Source of the DNA: Ascidiaceihabitans sp023955215
Lineage (GTDB): Bacteria; Pseudomonadota; Alphaproteobacteria; Rhodobacterales; Rhodobacteraceae
Direction: 5' to 3'
Assembly: GCA_943788345.1 (NCBI GenBank)
Contig: CALSPX010000015.1
Location: forward strand, 1-64,000
Length of the DNA stretch: 64,000 nucleotides
Shown here piece after piece: positions 1 to 8,409 of this stretch (positions are counted from its first letter, which is position 1; each line of letters starts with the position of its first letter). A program made the translations under genes and the position numbers. The notes below the pieces were generated by a model. It did no database searches and was not told the origin of the DNA. It saw only the letters and a program-made list of their open reading frames with translations.

Positions 1-1
1 T

Positions 2-484
2 TTGTTGGGCTTGTCGGTGTCGCCCCTGATGATTGGCACGGGCTGGTTCATTTTGATTCACCCCTATGCCAACCCAACCGATTGGGCATTGGTCGTAACC
101 ATATCGGTCAACGCGATGATGGCTTTGCCCTTTGCCTTGCGCATCTTGGTGCCATCAATCCGTCAAACCGCGCAAACTTATGATAGGTTAAGTGGTGCGC
201 TGGGCATCTCTGGTATAGCCTTTTGGCGCTGTGTTCTGTTGCCGCGCTCGCGGCCGCAGATCGGGTTTACCGCGGGTTTGACAGCAGCCCTGTCGGTGGG
301 GGATTTGGGGGTGATCGCATTGTTTGGCGACCCTGATCGTTCGACATTGCCGCTTCAGATGTATCGGCTGATGGGCAGCTATCGGACCGATGCGGCAGCG
401 GGTGCTGCTTTGATATTGCTGGCTCTGGCCTTTGGCCTGTTCTGGATCATGGATTATTGGGGGCGTCGTAATGCTATCGCTTAA
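2..484 (+). CDS. thiP: Thiamine ABC transporter permease ThiP, C-terminal part (5' truncated by window edge)
   Basis: This is the last ~160 residues of an inner-membrane permease of the binding-protein-dependent family; the start lies left of the window. The visible part has several hydrophobic segments and a cytoplasmic loop of the EAA type (residues ~60-80, with the pattern A..LG.....F..V.LP), which contacts the ATPase. The short polar tail ends WGRRNAIA. Its stop codon overlaps the start of the downstream ATPase by 14 bp, so the two are one operon. The thiamine assignment rests on the resemblance to ThiP and on the ThiQ-sized partner ATPase. A related permease such as an iron or putrescine type is less likely but cannot be excluded, because the binding protein is outside the window. 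Confidence 0.75.
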   Translation: MLGLSVSPLMIGTGWFILIHPYANPTDWALVVTISVNAMMALPFALRILVPSIRQTAQTYDRLSGALGISGIAFWRCVLLPRSRPQIGFTAGLTAALSVGDLGVIALFGDPDRSTLPLQMYRLMGSYRTDAAAGAALILLALAFGLFWIMDYWGRRNAIA

Positions 485-1163
485 TAAGATCGAAATCACC
501 CAAGGTGCCTTTGAATTGAGGGCGCATTTTGATGTGGACGCTGGGCAGAAGGTCGCAGTTGTTGGGCCATCGGGCGCCGGAAAATCGACGCTGGTTGGCG
601 CGATCTGTGGCTTTATCGATTTAGGCGCTGGACAGATCATGCTGCATGGCCGCGACATCACGCAGGCGCAACCTGATGCGCGGGATATGGCGATGTTGTT
701 TCAAGACAACAATCTGTTCCCTCACCTGACGATTGCGCAAAACGTGGGGTTGGGCATTCGCCCTGCGCTGCATTTGACAGACGATGAAGCTGTGCAAGTG
801 AACGATGCGTTGGCGCGCGTTGGATTGACCGATTTCGGAACGCGTAAACCCAGTGAGTTGTCCGGCGGTCAGCAAAGCCGCGCAGCATTGGCGCGGGCCT
901 TGGTGCAATCCAAATCGTGGATGATCTTGGACGAACCCTTTGCTGCTCTTGGTCCGGCGTTGCGGGCAGAGATGTTGGATTTGGTGGCTGAAGTGGCTGC
1001 TGAAACCAATGCCGGTGTCATGATGGTGACGCATGCCCCCGAAGATGCGCGGCGCATTTCGGATAGTGTGATCTTTGTGGCTGAAGGCGTAGCGCATGGT
1101 CCGCAGGCGACGGCTGGATTACTCGACAATCCGCCGCCTGCGCTGAAGGCGTATCTTGGTTAG
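471..1163 (+). CDS. thiQ: Thiamine ABC transporter ATP-binding protein ThiQ
   Basis: Cytoplasmic ATPase of about 230 residues powering thiamine or thiamine-pyrophosphate uptake. It shows a Walker A motif GPSGAGKST (residues ~37-45), the Q-loop region LFQDNNLFPHLT, an ABC signature LSGGQQSRAALARAL and a Walker B ILDEPFAALGP, in the usual order. The short length, with no C-terminal regulatory domain, fits ThiQ. The start at 471 was chosen because it overlaps thiP by 14 bp and gives the normal N-terminus (MLSLNKIEI); an in-frame upstream start at 432 lies deep inside thiP. The stop codon overlaps the stop of the convergent lumazine synthase gene by a few bases. Confidence 0.85.
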   Translation: MLSLNKIEITQGAFELRAHFDVDAGQKVAVVGPSGAGKSTLVGAICGFIDLGAGQIMLHGRDITQAQPDARDMAMLFQDNNLFPHLTIAQNVGLGIRPALHLTDDEAVQVNDALARVGLTDFGTRKPSELSGGQQSRAALARALVQSKSWMILDEPFAALGPALRAEMLDLVAEVAAETNAGVMMVTHAPEDARRISDSVIFVAEGVAHGPQATAGLLDNPPPALKAYLG

Positions 1164-1588
1164 ATCACCGCGCGTGCTTTGCCGATGCTAAGGGCTGCCT
1201 GAGCCGCCTCATGCCCTTTGGTCACAAAGTGATCACGGTAAATAGCATTGTGATGGTCCGTCTCTTGGTAGTGATGTGGCGTGAGCGAGACAGATAGAAC
1301 AGGCACGCCCGTATCTAGGCTGGCGCGCATCAACCCATCAACCACGGCCGAAGCAACGAAATCATGGCGGTAAATGCCGCCATCGACGACGAAAGCTGCG
1401 CAGATCACAGCGGCGTATTTGCCGGTCTGTGCAAGGTCACGCGCAATCAACGGCATTTCAAATGCGCCGGGCACATCGATTACATCAATCTGTTCCATTG
1501 GAATGATTTTGGAAAAACCGTCCAAAGCACGATCAACAATGTCAGCGTGCCACTGCGCTTTTACGAAGGCATATCGGGTGGGTGTCAT
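1160..1588 (-). CDS. ribH2: 6,7-dimethyl-8-ribityllumazine synthase, RibH2 type
   Basis: Catalyses the penultimate step of riboflavin synthesis, joining 5-amino-6-ribitylamino-uracil with dihydroxybutanone phosphate. The 142-residue protein carries WHADIVD near the N-terminus, DVPGAFEMP, AAFVVDGGIYRHDFVA and PVLSVSLTPHHY. This pattern matches the Brucella RibH2 class better than the ordinary RibH1 (which has the E(L)PGAFE and A(V)IRGET motifs). It is slightly shorter than Brucella RibH2. The start at 1588 has a strong AAGGAG seven bases upstream. The gene is preceded by an FMN riboswitch and stands alone, not in a ribBDEH operon, consistent with a second, flavin-regulated synthase. Confidence 0.9.
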   Translation of the reverse strand: MTPTRYAFVKAQWHADIVDRALDGFSKIIPMEQIDVIDVPGAFEMPLIARDLAQTGKYAAVICAAFVVDGGIYRHDFVASAVVDGLMRASLDTGVPVLSVSLTPHHYQETDHHNAIYRDHFVTKGHEAAQAALSIGKARAVI

Positions 1589-1670
1589 AGTAATCTCCTT
1601 TTGGTTCGACACAGCACCCAAGGCGATTACATGCAGTGCTTCGCCCCAAGATTGGGACGTTACATGCACA

Positions 1671-1811
1671 TTCTCTTTCATCCGGACTATGACCGTCGGC
1701 TCTGGTTTCTCACCAGATCTGCTTGACCCTCGATTATCGAGGCGCTCGCGGGCTCGTGGCTCATGTCCACATACCGCCGGTGGGGAATCTCGCCCCGCCC
1801 TGAGAATATCT
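1671..1811 (-). promoter_or_regulatory. FMN riboswitch (RFN element) upstream of ribH2
   Basis: Read on the minus strand, the segment contains the conserved RFN blocks in order: GGGCGGGGCGAGATTCCCC, ACCGGCGGTA, AGCCCGCGAGCGC, the variable stem, CTGGTGAGA.ACCAG, AGCCGACGGTCATAGTCCGGATGAAAGAGAA (listed here as separate blocks). It lies about 80 bases before the ribH2 start. The spacer downstream has no clear terminator T-run, so control by hiding the ribosome-binding site is more likely than transcription termination; that part is inference. Confidence 0.95.
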
Positions 1812-1873
1812 GCACTGTTGCCAATGTTTGTACGGCTCTGCAATATCAAAAGTGGATGACTAAGGATCAACAG

Positions 1874-2491
1874 ATGCACCCAAATCAAGTTTATCACACG
1901 GCTGATGCGCAGCGTAATCTCGATTTTGCGCGCGAACGCGCCTTTGGCGTGCTGGCAGTGAGCGGAGAAGACGGACCCGAAATCTCGCATATTCCGTTTG
2001 TTTTGTCAGAGGCAGGCGAAACACTTGATCTGCATTTGGTACGCTCCAATCCAATTGCGCGTATGCTGACAACACCACTGAAGGCAAAGATCGTGATTTC
2101 AGGTGGTAATAGCTACATCTCTCCAGATTGGTATGAGGTCGATGACCAAGTGCCCACATGGAACTATGTTGCCGTCCACCTAACGGGTATTTTGGAGCTG
2201 CGACCCCAAGAAGAAATGCGTGAGTTGTTGGATAGGCAGACATCGTTCTTTGAAGAGCAATTGCGCCCGAAGGAACCTTGGCGTGCAGCAAAAATGAATC
2301 CTGATGTTTTGGACAAAATGATGCGCCAAATTGTACCGTGCCGAATGGCAATTACAGCCGTGGATGGGACGTGGAAATTAAGTCAAAATAAACCTGACCC
2401 CGTGCGGATGCGTGCGGCAGATGGTGTTGCGGCATATGGGTTGGGCACAGACTTGGGTGTTCTGGCCGCGCTGATGCATGGCGTTAAATGA
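1874..2491 (+). CDS. PaiB-family FMN-binding negative transcriptional regulator
   Basis: A 205-residue protein of the PaiB family (split-barrel flavin-binding fold), whose founding Bacillus member lowers expression of sporulation and protease genes and binds FMN. Recognisable stretches are the N-terminal MHPNQVY, FGVLAVS near residue 25, SHIPFVL, the ANPxx-like turn at HLVRSNPIARML, GGNSYISPDWYE and the conserved VPTWNYVAVHLTG. The start at 1874 is preceded by AAGGA seven bases upstream and gives the family's normal length; an in-frame ATG 18 bases earlier is less well placed. It diverges from ribH2 and its FMN riboswitch, so a flavin-linked pair is possible, but that is inference. Confidence 0.85.
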   Translation: MHPNQVYHTADAQRNLDFARERAFGVLAVSGEDGPEISHIPFVLSEAGETLDLHLVRSNPIARMLTTPLKAKIVISGGNSYISPDWYEVDDQVPTWNYVAVHLTGILELRPQEEMRELLDRQTSFFEEQLRPKEPWRAAKMNPDVLDKMMRQIVPCRMAITAVDGTWKLSQNKPDPVRMRAADGVAAYGLGTDLGVLAALMHGVK

Positions 2492-2576
2492 CAGCGATTT
2501 AAAATAAACTCTCCTTAGCTTTTTGGCCTCTTTGGTAGGAGCTTTGATCCCGCGAACCACAATTTTGGAGCTATAC

Positions 2577-3188
2577 ATGAAACTTTATCACAGCCCGATG
2601 TCGCCATTTGTTCGAAAAGTCATGGTCCTTCTCTTTGAAACGGGTCAACTCAGTGACGTGGAAATTGTTCCTGTGACGACCACTCCAATCACCCCGATGG
2701 ACGGGTTGTTGGCTAAAAATCCACTTGCTAAAATTCCTGCGTTGGAACGCAACGATGGTGCCACACTCTATGACAGCCGTGTTATTTGCGCATTCTTAGA
2801 CGCAAGGGCAGGGGATAAGCTCTATCCACTTGGCGCAAGGAAGTGGGAAACCTTAACGCTCGAGGCAACTGCCGATGGGATTTTGGATGCAGCCGTATCT
2901 ATAACATATGAGGGCCGTGTTCGACCTAAAGAAAAGCAGTGGAATGGCTGGACGGATGCGCAATGGTCCAAAGTCATTGGTGGCTGCAGCGCCATTAACA
3001 CACGTTGGATGAGCCATTTGAGCGGACCGTTGGATATGGGACAAGTTTCCGTTGCATGTGCACTGGCCTATTTGGACTTTCGCCATGATGCGCGTGGTTG
3101 GCGCGCAGGAAACGATGCTTTGTCGGCTTGGTATGAGGACTTTAGTGGTCGCGAGTCGATGCAAATGACTGCGCCACCCGCTGGGTAA
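2577..3188 (+). CDS. Glutathione S-transferase family protein
   Basis: A 203-residue cytosolic protein with an N-terminal thioredoxin-like domain (MKLYHSPMSPFVRKVM, with the SPFV.K active-site region where a Ser/Tyr would activate glutathione, then KNPLAKIPALE with the cis-proline and DSRVICAFLDA binding the gamma-glutamyl group) and a C-terminal helical domain from about residue 85. The start at 2577 has GGAG eight bases upstream. It resembles the YibF/GstN type; the substrate is unknown. It lies alone between the PaiB gene and petABC. Confidence 0.88.
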   Translation: MKLYHSPMSPFVRKVMVLLFETGQLSDVEIVPVTTTPITPMDGLLAKNPLAKIPALERNDGATLYDSRVICAFLDARAGDKLYPLGARKWETLTLEATADGILDAAVSITYEGRVRPKEKQWNGWTDAQWSKVIGGCSAINTRWMSHLSGPLDMGQVSVACALAYLDFRHDARGWRAGNDALSAWYEDFSGRESMQMTAPPAG

Positions 3189-3334
3189 GTCGCAAATGTT
3201 GATTCGGTAGTATGGTTGCTTGAAAAATTTCATTTCGGCCAAAACCCTTCAGCCGTGTTAATGAAATACTTATTTTCAAGGTCATTTCTGCATCAGAATG
3301 TGCAACTGCGACCAGATGCGTCACTGATGTGTCT

Positions 3335-3383
3335 AGACGCACCCTCACTCCCTCGTTACATAGCGGCCAGCAAGGGTGCGTCT
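3335..3383. promoter_or_regulatory. Perfect 11-bp inverted repeat in the petABC leader
   Basis: AGACGCACCCT at 3335-3345 is exactly mirrored by AGGGTGCGTCT at 3373-3383, with a 27-base loop. It ends 60 bases before the petA start codon. No T-run follows, so it is not a simple terminator; it could be an operator, an mRNA stability hairpin or a pause site. A second looser palindrome (TTGAAAA...ATTTCAT against ATGAAAT...TTTTCAA) lies at about 3220-3280. Confidence 0.5.
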
Positions 3384-3442
3384 GAGACGCGCCCAATGTG
3401 TCTATTGGTCCCAAGAGGGCCGGAAAAATTGGAGAAACCCAC

Positions 3443-4000
3443 GTGTCACACTCAGATGAACACGCAGGCACCCGCCGGGATTTCCTGTACTATGCCACAG
3501 CAGGTACAGGTGCCGTAGCCGCAGGTGCAGCCGTATGGCCGCTAGTCAATCAGATGAATCCATCCGCAGACGTGCGTGCGCTCGCGTCGATCTTTGTCCC
3601 TGTTGGGGATATTGAACCCGGCACGCAGCTTACCGTTAAATGGTTGGGCAAGCCTGTGTTCATTCGTCGTCGCACGGAAGAAGAGATTACAGAAGCACGC
3701 TCAGTAGATTTGGCCGACTTGGCTGATCCTATCGCGCGCAACGAGAATTTGGGTGAAGTAGACGCTTCTGACGCAAACCGCTCATTGTCTGAGGACGGTG
3801 AATGGTTGGTCATGATGGGCGTGTGTACGCACCTTGGTTGTGTGCCTTTGGGCGATGCTGGTGACTTCGGCGGTTGGTTCTGCCCATGTCACGGTTCGCA
3901 CTATGACACGGCTGGCCGTATCCGTAAGGGCCCAGCACCGACAAACTTGCCGGTTCCACCGGCTGTCTTCGTGGACGATTCCACGATCAAACTAGGTTAA
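3443..4000 (+). CDS. petA: Ubiquinol-cytochrome c reductase Rieske iron-sulfur subunit
   Basis: Rieske subunit of the cytochrome bc1 complex, carrying electrons from ubiquinol to cytochrome c1 in the periplasm. The 185-residue protein has a Tat-type N-terminus (RRDFLYYATAGTGAVAAG) that stays as a membrane anchor, and the [2Fe-2S] boxes CTHLGC and CPCHGSHYD with the two Cys and two His ligands. The GTG start at 3443 is chosen because it has GGAG eight bases upstream and gives the same N-terminus (SHSDEHAGTRRDF) as Rhodobacter PetA; the upstream ATG at 3398 adds 15 unrelated residues. First gene of petABC. Confidence 0.96.
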   Translation: MSHSDEHAGTRRDFLYYATAGTGAVAAGAAVWPLVNQMNPSADVRALASIFVPVGDIEPGTQLTVKWLGKPVFIRRRTEEEITEARSVDLADLADPIARNENLGEVDASDANRSLSEDGEWLVMMGVCTHLGCVPLGDAGDFGGWFCPCHGSHYDTAGRIRKGPAPTNLPVPPAVFVDDSTIKLG

Positions 4001-4012
4001 GGGAGAGACGCA

Positions 4013-5338
4013 ATGGGTGGAATTCCTCACGACCATTACGAACCAAAGACCAAAGGCGAAAAATGGCTACACAGCCGTTTGCCTATCGTTGGTTTGATGT
4101 ATGCAACATTGACTGCACCGACACCGAAGAACCTGAACTGGATGTGGATCTGGGGCATCGTTCTAACGTTTTGTCTGGTATTGCAGATCGTAACGGGTAT
4201 CGTTTTGGCGATGCACTATACGCCACACGTCGACAATGCGTTCGCTTCTGTTGAGCACATTATGCGTGACGTGAATGGCGGCTACATGCTGCGTTATATG
4301 CATGCTAACGGCGCGTCGCTGTTCTTTGTTGCTGTATATGCCCACATTTTCCGTGGCCTTTATTACGGCTCTTACAAAGCACCGCGTGAAGTTACGTGGA
4401 TAATTGGTATGTTGATCTATCTTCTGATGATGGCGACTGGCTTTATGGGTTACGTTTTACCTTGGGGCCAAATGTCATTCTGGGGTGCAACTGTTATTAC
4501 TGGTTTGTTTGGCGCAATCCCGTTCATCGGTGAAAGCATTCAAACATTGCTATTGGGCGGTCCAGCCGTCGATAACGCAACATTGAACCGTTTCTTCAGC
4601 TTGCACTACTTGCTGCCTTTTGTGATTGCTGGCCTTGTCATCCTTCACATCTGGGCGTTCCACACTACTGGCAACAACAACCCAACGGGTGTTGAGGTTC
4701 GTCGTGGTTCAAAAGAAGAAGCTGAAAAAGACACGCTGCCATTTTGGCCATACTTTGTGATCAAAGACTTGTTCGCACTGGCTGTGATCTTGGTTGTATT
4801 CTTTGCTGTTGTTGGCTTCATGCCAAACTATCTGGGTCACCCGGATAACTACATCGAAGCAAATGCGCTATCTACACCTGCACACATCGTTCCAGAATGG
4901 TATTTCTTGCCGTTCTACGCGATCTTGCGCGCCTTCACTTCTGAAGTTTGGGTTGTTCAAATTGCGTCCTTCGTGACCGGTGGAATTATCGATGCTAAGT
5001 TCTTTGGTGTTCTGGCGATGTTTGGTGCGATTGCAGTTATGGCGCTTGTGCCATGGTTGGATACATCATCAGTTCGTTCTGGTCGTTTCCGTCCAATGTT
5101 CAAATGGTGGTTTGCGCTTTTGGTCATCGATTTCTTTGCCCTGATGTGGCTGGGTGCTATGCCTGCTGAAGAACCATATGCTAGCTTCTCATTGATCGCG
5201 TCAGCGTATTGGTTCGCCTACTTCTTGGTTATCCTCCCGTTGTTGGGTGTGATCGAGAAGCCGGACGCACAGCCTGCGACCATCGAAGAAGACTTTGCCG
5301 CCCATTATGGTGGCGACGCAGACAAGTCTGCGGAATAA
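4013..5338 (+). CDS. petB: Cytochrome b of the bc1 complex
   Basis: Membrane subunit of the bc1 complex with both quinone sites and haems bL and bH. The 441 residues include eight hydrophobic helices, the haem-ligand His pairs in the second and fourth helices (RYMHANGAS and SLHYLLPF...ILHIWAFH), the Qo-site motif PEWYF and the GYVLPWGQMSFWGATV stretch. It is close to Rhodobacter PetB over its whole length. It starts 12 bp after petA with a GGGAGAG site, and its stop is followed within 14 bp by petC. Confidence 0.98.
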   Translation: MGGIPHDHYEPKTKGEKWLHSRLPIVGLMYATLTAPTPKNLNWMWIWGIVLTFCLVLQIVTGIVLAMHYTPHVDNAFASVEHIMRDVNGGYMLRYMHANGASLFFVAVYAHIFRGLYYGSYKAPREVTWIIGMLIYLLMMATGFMGYVLPWGQMSFWGATVITGLFGAIPFIGESIQTLLLGGPAVDNATLNRFFSLHYLLPFVIAGLVILHIWAFHTTGNNNPTGVEVRRGSKEEAEKDTLPFWPYFVIKDLFALAVILVVFFAVVGFMPNYLGHPDNYIEANALSTPAHIVPEWYFLPFYAILRAFTSEVWVVQIASFVTGGIIDAKFFGVLAMFGAIAVMALVPWLDTSSVRSGRFRPMFKWWFALLVIDFFALMWLGAMPAEEPYASFSLIASAYWFAYFLVILPLLGVIEKPDAQPATIEEDFAAHYGGDADKSAE

Positions 5339-5351
5339 GAGGAAGATGCGC

Positions 5352-6131
5352 ATGTTCAAAAAACTCGCAATCAGCACTGTGGCAGCGGTAACGCTGGCCA
5401 CAGGCGCTTTCGCCGCTGGCGGTGAAGGTCACATCGAAGACTTTGATTTCTCATTTGAGGGACCATTTGGTGCCTTTGATCAGAACCAACTTCAACGCGG
5501 TCTACAAGTTTACACCGAAGTTTGTTCTGCCTGTCACGGTTTGAAATTCGTCCCGATCCGTACACTTGCGGATGAAGGCGGACCACACCTGCCAGAAGAT
5601 CAAGTCCGTGCATATGCAGCACAGTTCGACATCTATGATGCCGCTTTGGACGAAGATGTACCGCGTAAGCCTTCTGACTTCTTTCCAGAGTCTGCATTGG
5701 AAAATGCACCTGACTTGAGCCTAATGGCGAAGGCACGTGCTGGTTTCCACGGCCCTTATGGCTTGGGAATTAACCAGTTCGTAAAAGGCATTGGTGGTAC
5801 AGAATACATCGCTTCAATCTTGACCGGTTATACGGGTGAAGAAAAAGAGCAGGCAGGTGTGACGTTTTATGAAAATACTGCATTCCCAGGTGGCTGGATC
5901 GCTATGGCACCACCGCTTTATGGTGAGGATGTAGAGTTCGCTGACGGCCACGACAACGACTTGCACCACATCTCTGCTGACGTTTCAGCGTTCCTAATGT
6001 GGACAGCGGAACCAAAAATGATGGCGCGTAAGCAAGCTGGCGTTGTTGGTGTTCTTCTTCTGACTTTGTTGTCTGTGCTGCTTTACATGACCAACAAGAA
6101 GCTTTGGGCACCTCACAAAAAGAAGCACTAA
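5352..6131 (+). CDS. petC: Cytochrome c1 of the bc1 complex
   Basis: Periplasmic haem-c subunit that passes electrons from the Rieske centre to soluble cytochrome c. It begins with a Sec signal peptide (MFKKLAISTVAAVTLATGAFA), has the haem-attachment motif CSACH, the downstream region GPDLS-like (NAPDLSLMAKARAG) and a C-terminal membrane anchor (VGVLLLTLLSVLLYMTNKKLW). The ATG at 5352 gives a standard signal peptide with GGAAG upstream; an ATG two codons earlier is also possible. Last gene of petABC, closed by a strong terminator. Confidence 0.96.
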   Translation: MFKKLAISTVAAVTLATGAFAAGGEGHIEDFDFSFEGPFGAFDQNQLQRGLQVYTEVCSACHGLKFVPIRTLADEGGPHLPEDQVRAYAAQFDIYDAALDEDVPRKPSDFFPESALENAPDLSLMAKARAGFHGPYGLGINQFVKGIGGTEYIASILTGYTGEEKEQAGVTFYENTAFPGGWIAMAPPLYGEDVEFADGHDNDLHHISADVSAFLMWTAEPKMMARKQAGVVGVLLLTLLSVLLYMTNKKLWAPHKKKH

Positions 6132-6152
6132 GTTAACTTTTTTGTAGAATTT

Positions 6153-6192
6153 AAAAAAGGCCCCGCACTGGAGACAGTGCGGGGCCTTTTTC
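6153..6192. terminator. Bidirectional terminator between petC and mtaB
   Basis: GGCCCCGCACTG and CAGTGCGGGGCC form a perfect 12-bp stem around GAGA, with an A-run before and a T-run after, so it can stop both the petABC and the convergent mtaB transcripts. Confidence 0.93.
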
Positions 6193-6214
6193 TTTGTAAT
6201 GAATCTGGGGCGTT

Positions 6215-7468
6215 TTAAGCGATTAATTGCTTGCCCTGTGCGCCCAATATGGTTGCCGCAACGATTTGGCCTTCGGCTTGCGGCGCGGCAAACGATACCT
6301 CGGTAAATTGTTCTGTACGGCCCATATTCGGGTTCTCCATCAATACTTGATGAAGTTTTCCAACCTGAGCCTGTAAATGCCGCTGTACTTGTGTTTCGCC
6401 CGCTTCACGCAATGCCGCTGCACGTATTTTGATAGCTTTCCCATTTACTTGCGGCATCCGCGCCGCTGGCGTGCCGGGGCGTGGCGAATAGGGGAACACA
6501 TGCAGCCACGTCAGATCACATTCAGTGACTAGGGCAAGTGAGTTAGCGAACATCTCGTCGGTTTCGGTCGGGAAGCCTGCAATTATATCTGCACCAAATG
6601 TCATATCTGGCCGAAGTTTTTTGGCTTCTTGGGCAAATTGGATTGCATCGTCGCGCAAATGGCGGCGTTTCATCCGCTTAAGGATCATATCGTCGCCGTG
6701 CTGTAGTGACAAATGTAGGTGCGGCATCAAGCGTGGCTCAGTCGCGATTGCCTGCATAAGGTTTTCATCAACTTCGATGCTGTCGATCGAACTGATACGC
6801 AAGCGTGGAAGGTCGGGGACCAAACGCAGAATGCGCATAACCAAGTCGCCAAGTTTAGGCTCTGCAGGAAGGTCTGCACCCCAACTGGTCAAGTCTACAC
6901 CAGTCAAAACAACTTCGTTGAAGCCTTTGTCGACCAGCCGCTTGATCTGATCGACAACGACGCCTGCAGGCACGGAGCGCGAGTTACCGCGGCCGTATGG
7001 AATAATGCAGAAGGTGCAACGATGATCACAACCATTTTGCACTTGAACATAAGCGCGACTGCGCGTTCCAAAACCGTCGATCAGGTGACCGGCAGTTTCA
7101 GTGACAGACATTATGTCATCCACTTGGATGGCTTCAGTTTCGCCGATGAAGTCAGCAGCTAAGCCTTTCCAAGTGTCGCCCATCATCTTTTCAGTATTGC
7201 CGATCACAGCATCGACTTCATCCATTGCTGTGAAGGTCTCAGGCTCTGTCTGCGCTGCACAGCCCGTTACGATTAGTCTGGCGTTAGGGTTCTCGCGGCG
7301 TAGCTTACGGATGTCCTGACGGGCCTTGCGCACGGCCTCAGCTGTAACAGCACAGGTGTTGACGACCACAGCGTTTTGAAGGCCAGCGGTTTCAGCCAGT
7401 TCCTTCATCGCCTCGGTTTCATATGCATTCAGCCGACAACCGTGATTCGAGAATTTTGGGGCGCTCAT
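6215..7468 (-). CDS. mtaB: tRNA t6A37 methylthiotransferase MtaB
   Basis: Radical-SAM enzyme that adds a methylthio group to N6-threonylcarbamoyladenosine at tRNA position 37. The 417-residue protein has the N-terminal UPF0004 domain with cysteines for a second cluster (NHGCRLNAYE, VNTCAVT, VTGCAAQT) and the radical-SAM motif CDHRCTFCIIPYGRG. A TRAM-like C-terminus follows. The start at 7468 overlaps the stop of dapF by 4 bp (ATGA) and gives the conserved N-terminus; longer in-frame starts run into dapF. The pairing with dapF is common in Rhodobacteraceae. The t6A made with the help of TsaD, encoded about 6 kb away, is its substrate. Confidence 0.95.
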   Translation of the reverse strand: MSAPKFSNHGCRLNAYETEAMKELAETAGLQNAVVVNTCAVTAEAVRKARQDIRKLRRENPNARLIVTGCAAQTEPETFTAMDEVDAVIGNTEKMMGDTWKGLAADFIGETEAIQVDDIMSVTETAGHLIDGFGTRSRAYVQVQNGCDHRCTFCIIPYGRGNSRSVPAGVVVDQIKRLVDKGFNEVVLTGVDLTSWGADLPAEPKLGDLVMRILRLVPDLPRLRISSIDSIEVDENLMQAIATEPRLMPHLHLSLQHGDDMILKRMKRRHLRDDAIQFAQEAKKLRPDMTFGADIIAGFPTETDEMFANSLALVTECDLTWLHVFPYSPRPGTPAARMPQVNGKAIKIRAAALREAGETQVQRHLQAQVGKLHQVLMENPNMGRTEQFTEVSFAAPQAEGQIVAATILGAQGKQLIA

Positions 7469-8313
7469 TGTAGTGAGTCCAAGAAACGTTGTGTCAGCGT
7501 TCCAGAAAAGACGTGCATCGTACCACCGGTCATCCAAACCCCATCATCGCGCCAGTCTATGTGCAAGGTGCCGCCATCAAGGTCTATGCGCACTGTACGC
7601 CCTGTTAGGCCACGCCTAGCAGCTGCAACGGCTGTGGCGCAGGACGACGAGCCAGAGGCGAGTGTTACGCCCACACCGCGCTCCCATACGCGCATACGGA
7701 TGTGATCGGAGCCAACGACTTGGGCGAATTGTACATTTGTTCGTTCCGGGTAGAGCAGATGATGTTCAAAAGCCGGACCCTGAGTTTCCAGATCAATGGC
7801 GTCGACGTCATCAACGAAGAACGTGCAGTGTGGGTTGCCCATGCCCGTTGCTGTTGGTGAGCCGTCAATCGGTAACTCAAGCGTATCAATGTCTTGAGAC
7901 AACGGAATCTCTTGCCAGTTCAGATCCGGTTGCCCCATGTTGATTGAAGTGATTTGGTCACCCATGTCCTTGGCAAACAAAATTCCGTGCTCGGTTTCTA
8001 GGGAAAGAGTTTCTTCTCCCGTTTCGTCCATCAGGTGTCGCGCGATGCAACGTGTTGCGTTTCCGCAAGCGCCAGCTGTGGATCCATCTGAGTTATAAAA
8101 TTTCAGATATGCATCAGCGAGGCTATCGGTCCTCAAAATCACTGCAAGCTGATCAAACCCAACCCCGCGATGGCGATCACCTAAAGCGCGAGCCAATGAT
8201 TCTGTCATTTCGAGTGATTGCGCACGCGCATCGATGACAACGAAGTCGTTGCCTAGTCCATGCATCTTCATGAACGGAAAAAGAATGTTATTTTTTACCT
8301 GCATTTGGGGCAT
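7465..8313 (-). CDS. dapF: Diaminopimelate epimerase
   Basis: Converts LL- to meso-diaminopimelate for lysine and peptidoglycan synthesis. The 282-residue protein has the start motif MKMHGLGNDFVVID, the first catalytic cysteine in NSDGSTAGACGNATRC, GNPHCTFFV and ERTNVQFAQV. The second catalytic site normally reads ACGTGACA but here reads ASGSSSCA, so the usual Cys is a Ser and only the second, non-catalytic Cys remains. I recall this variant in other Rhodobacteraceae. The start is uncertain: ATGs at 8313, 8304 and 8271 are in frame and none has a good ribosome site. Overlaps mtaB by 4 bp. Confidence 0.93.
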   Translation of the reverse strand: MPQMQVKNNILFPFMKMHGLGNDFVVIDARAQSLEMTESLARALGDRHRGVGFDQLAVILRTDSLADAYLKFYNSDGSTAGACGNATRCIARHLMDETGEETLSLETEHGILFAKDMGDQITSINMGQPDLNWQEIPLSQDIDTLELPIDGSPTATGMGNPHCTFFVDDVDAIDLETQGPAFEHHLLYPERTNVQFAQVVGSDHIRMRVWERGVGVTLASGSSSCATAVAAARRGLTGRTVRIDLDGGTLHIDWRDDGVWMTGGTMHVFSGTLTQRFLDSLQ

Positions 8314-8370
8314 ATAACCGTGCTTGGCGGTTGAATCCAGTAACTAGCAAATAAAGTTGAAATTATAGGC

Positions 8371-8399
8371 TTGACCCTAACGCCAACTCTTTCTAGTAA
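8371..8399 (+). promoter_or_regulatory. Putative sigma-70 promoter of tRNA-Lys
   Basis: TTGACC (8371-8376) and TAGTAA (8394-8399) are separated by 17 bases and end 10 bases before the tRNA. Confidence 0.5.
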
Positions 8400-8409
8400 C
8401 CCGCCTAGT

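Noticed and set aside
1374..1859. 161-codon plus-strand frame over the riboswitch
   Set aside because: It covers ribH2 and the FMN riboswitch in antisense and has no motif.
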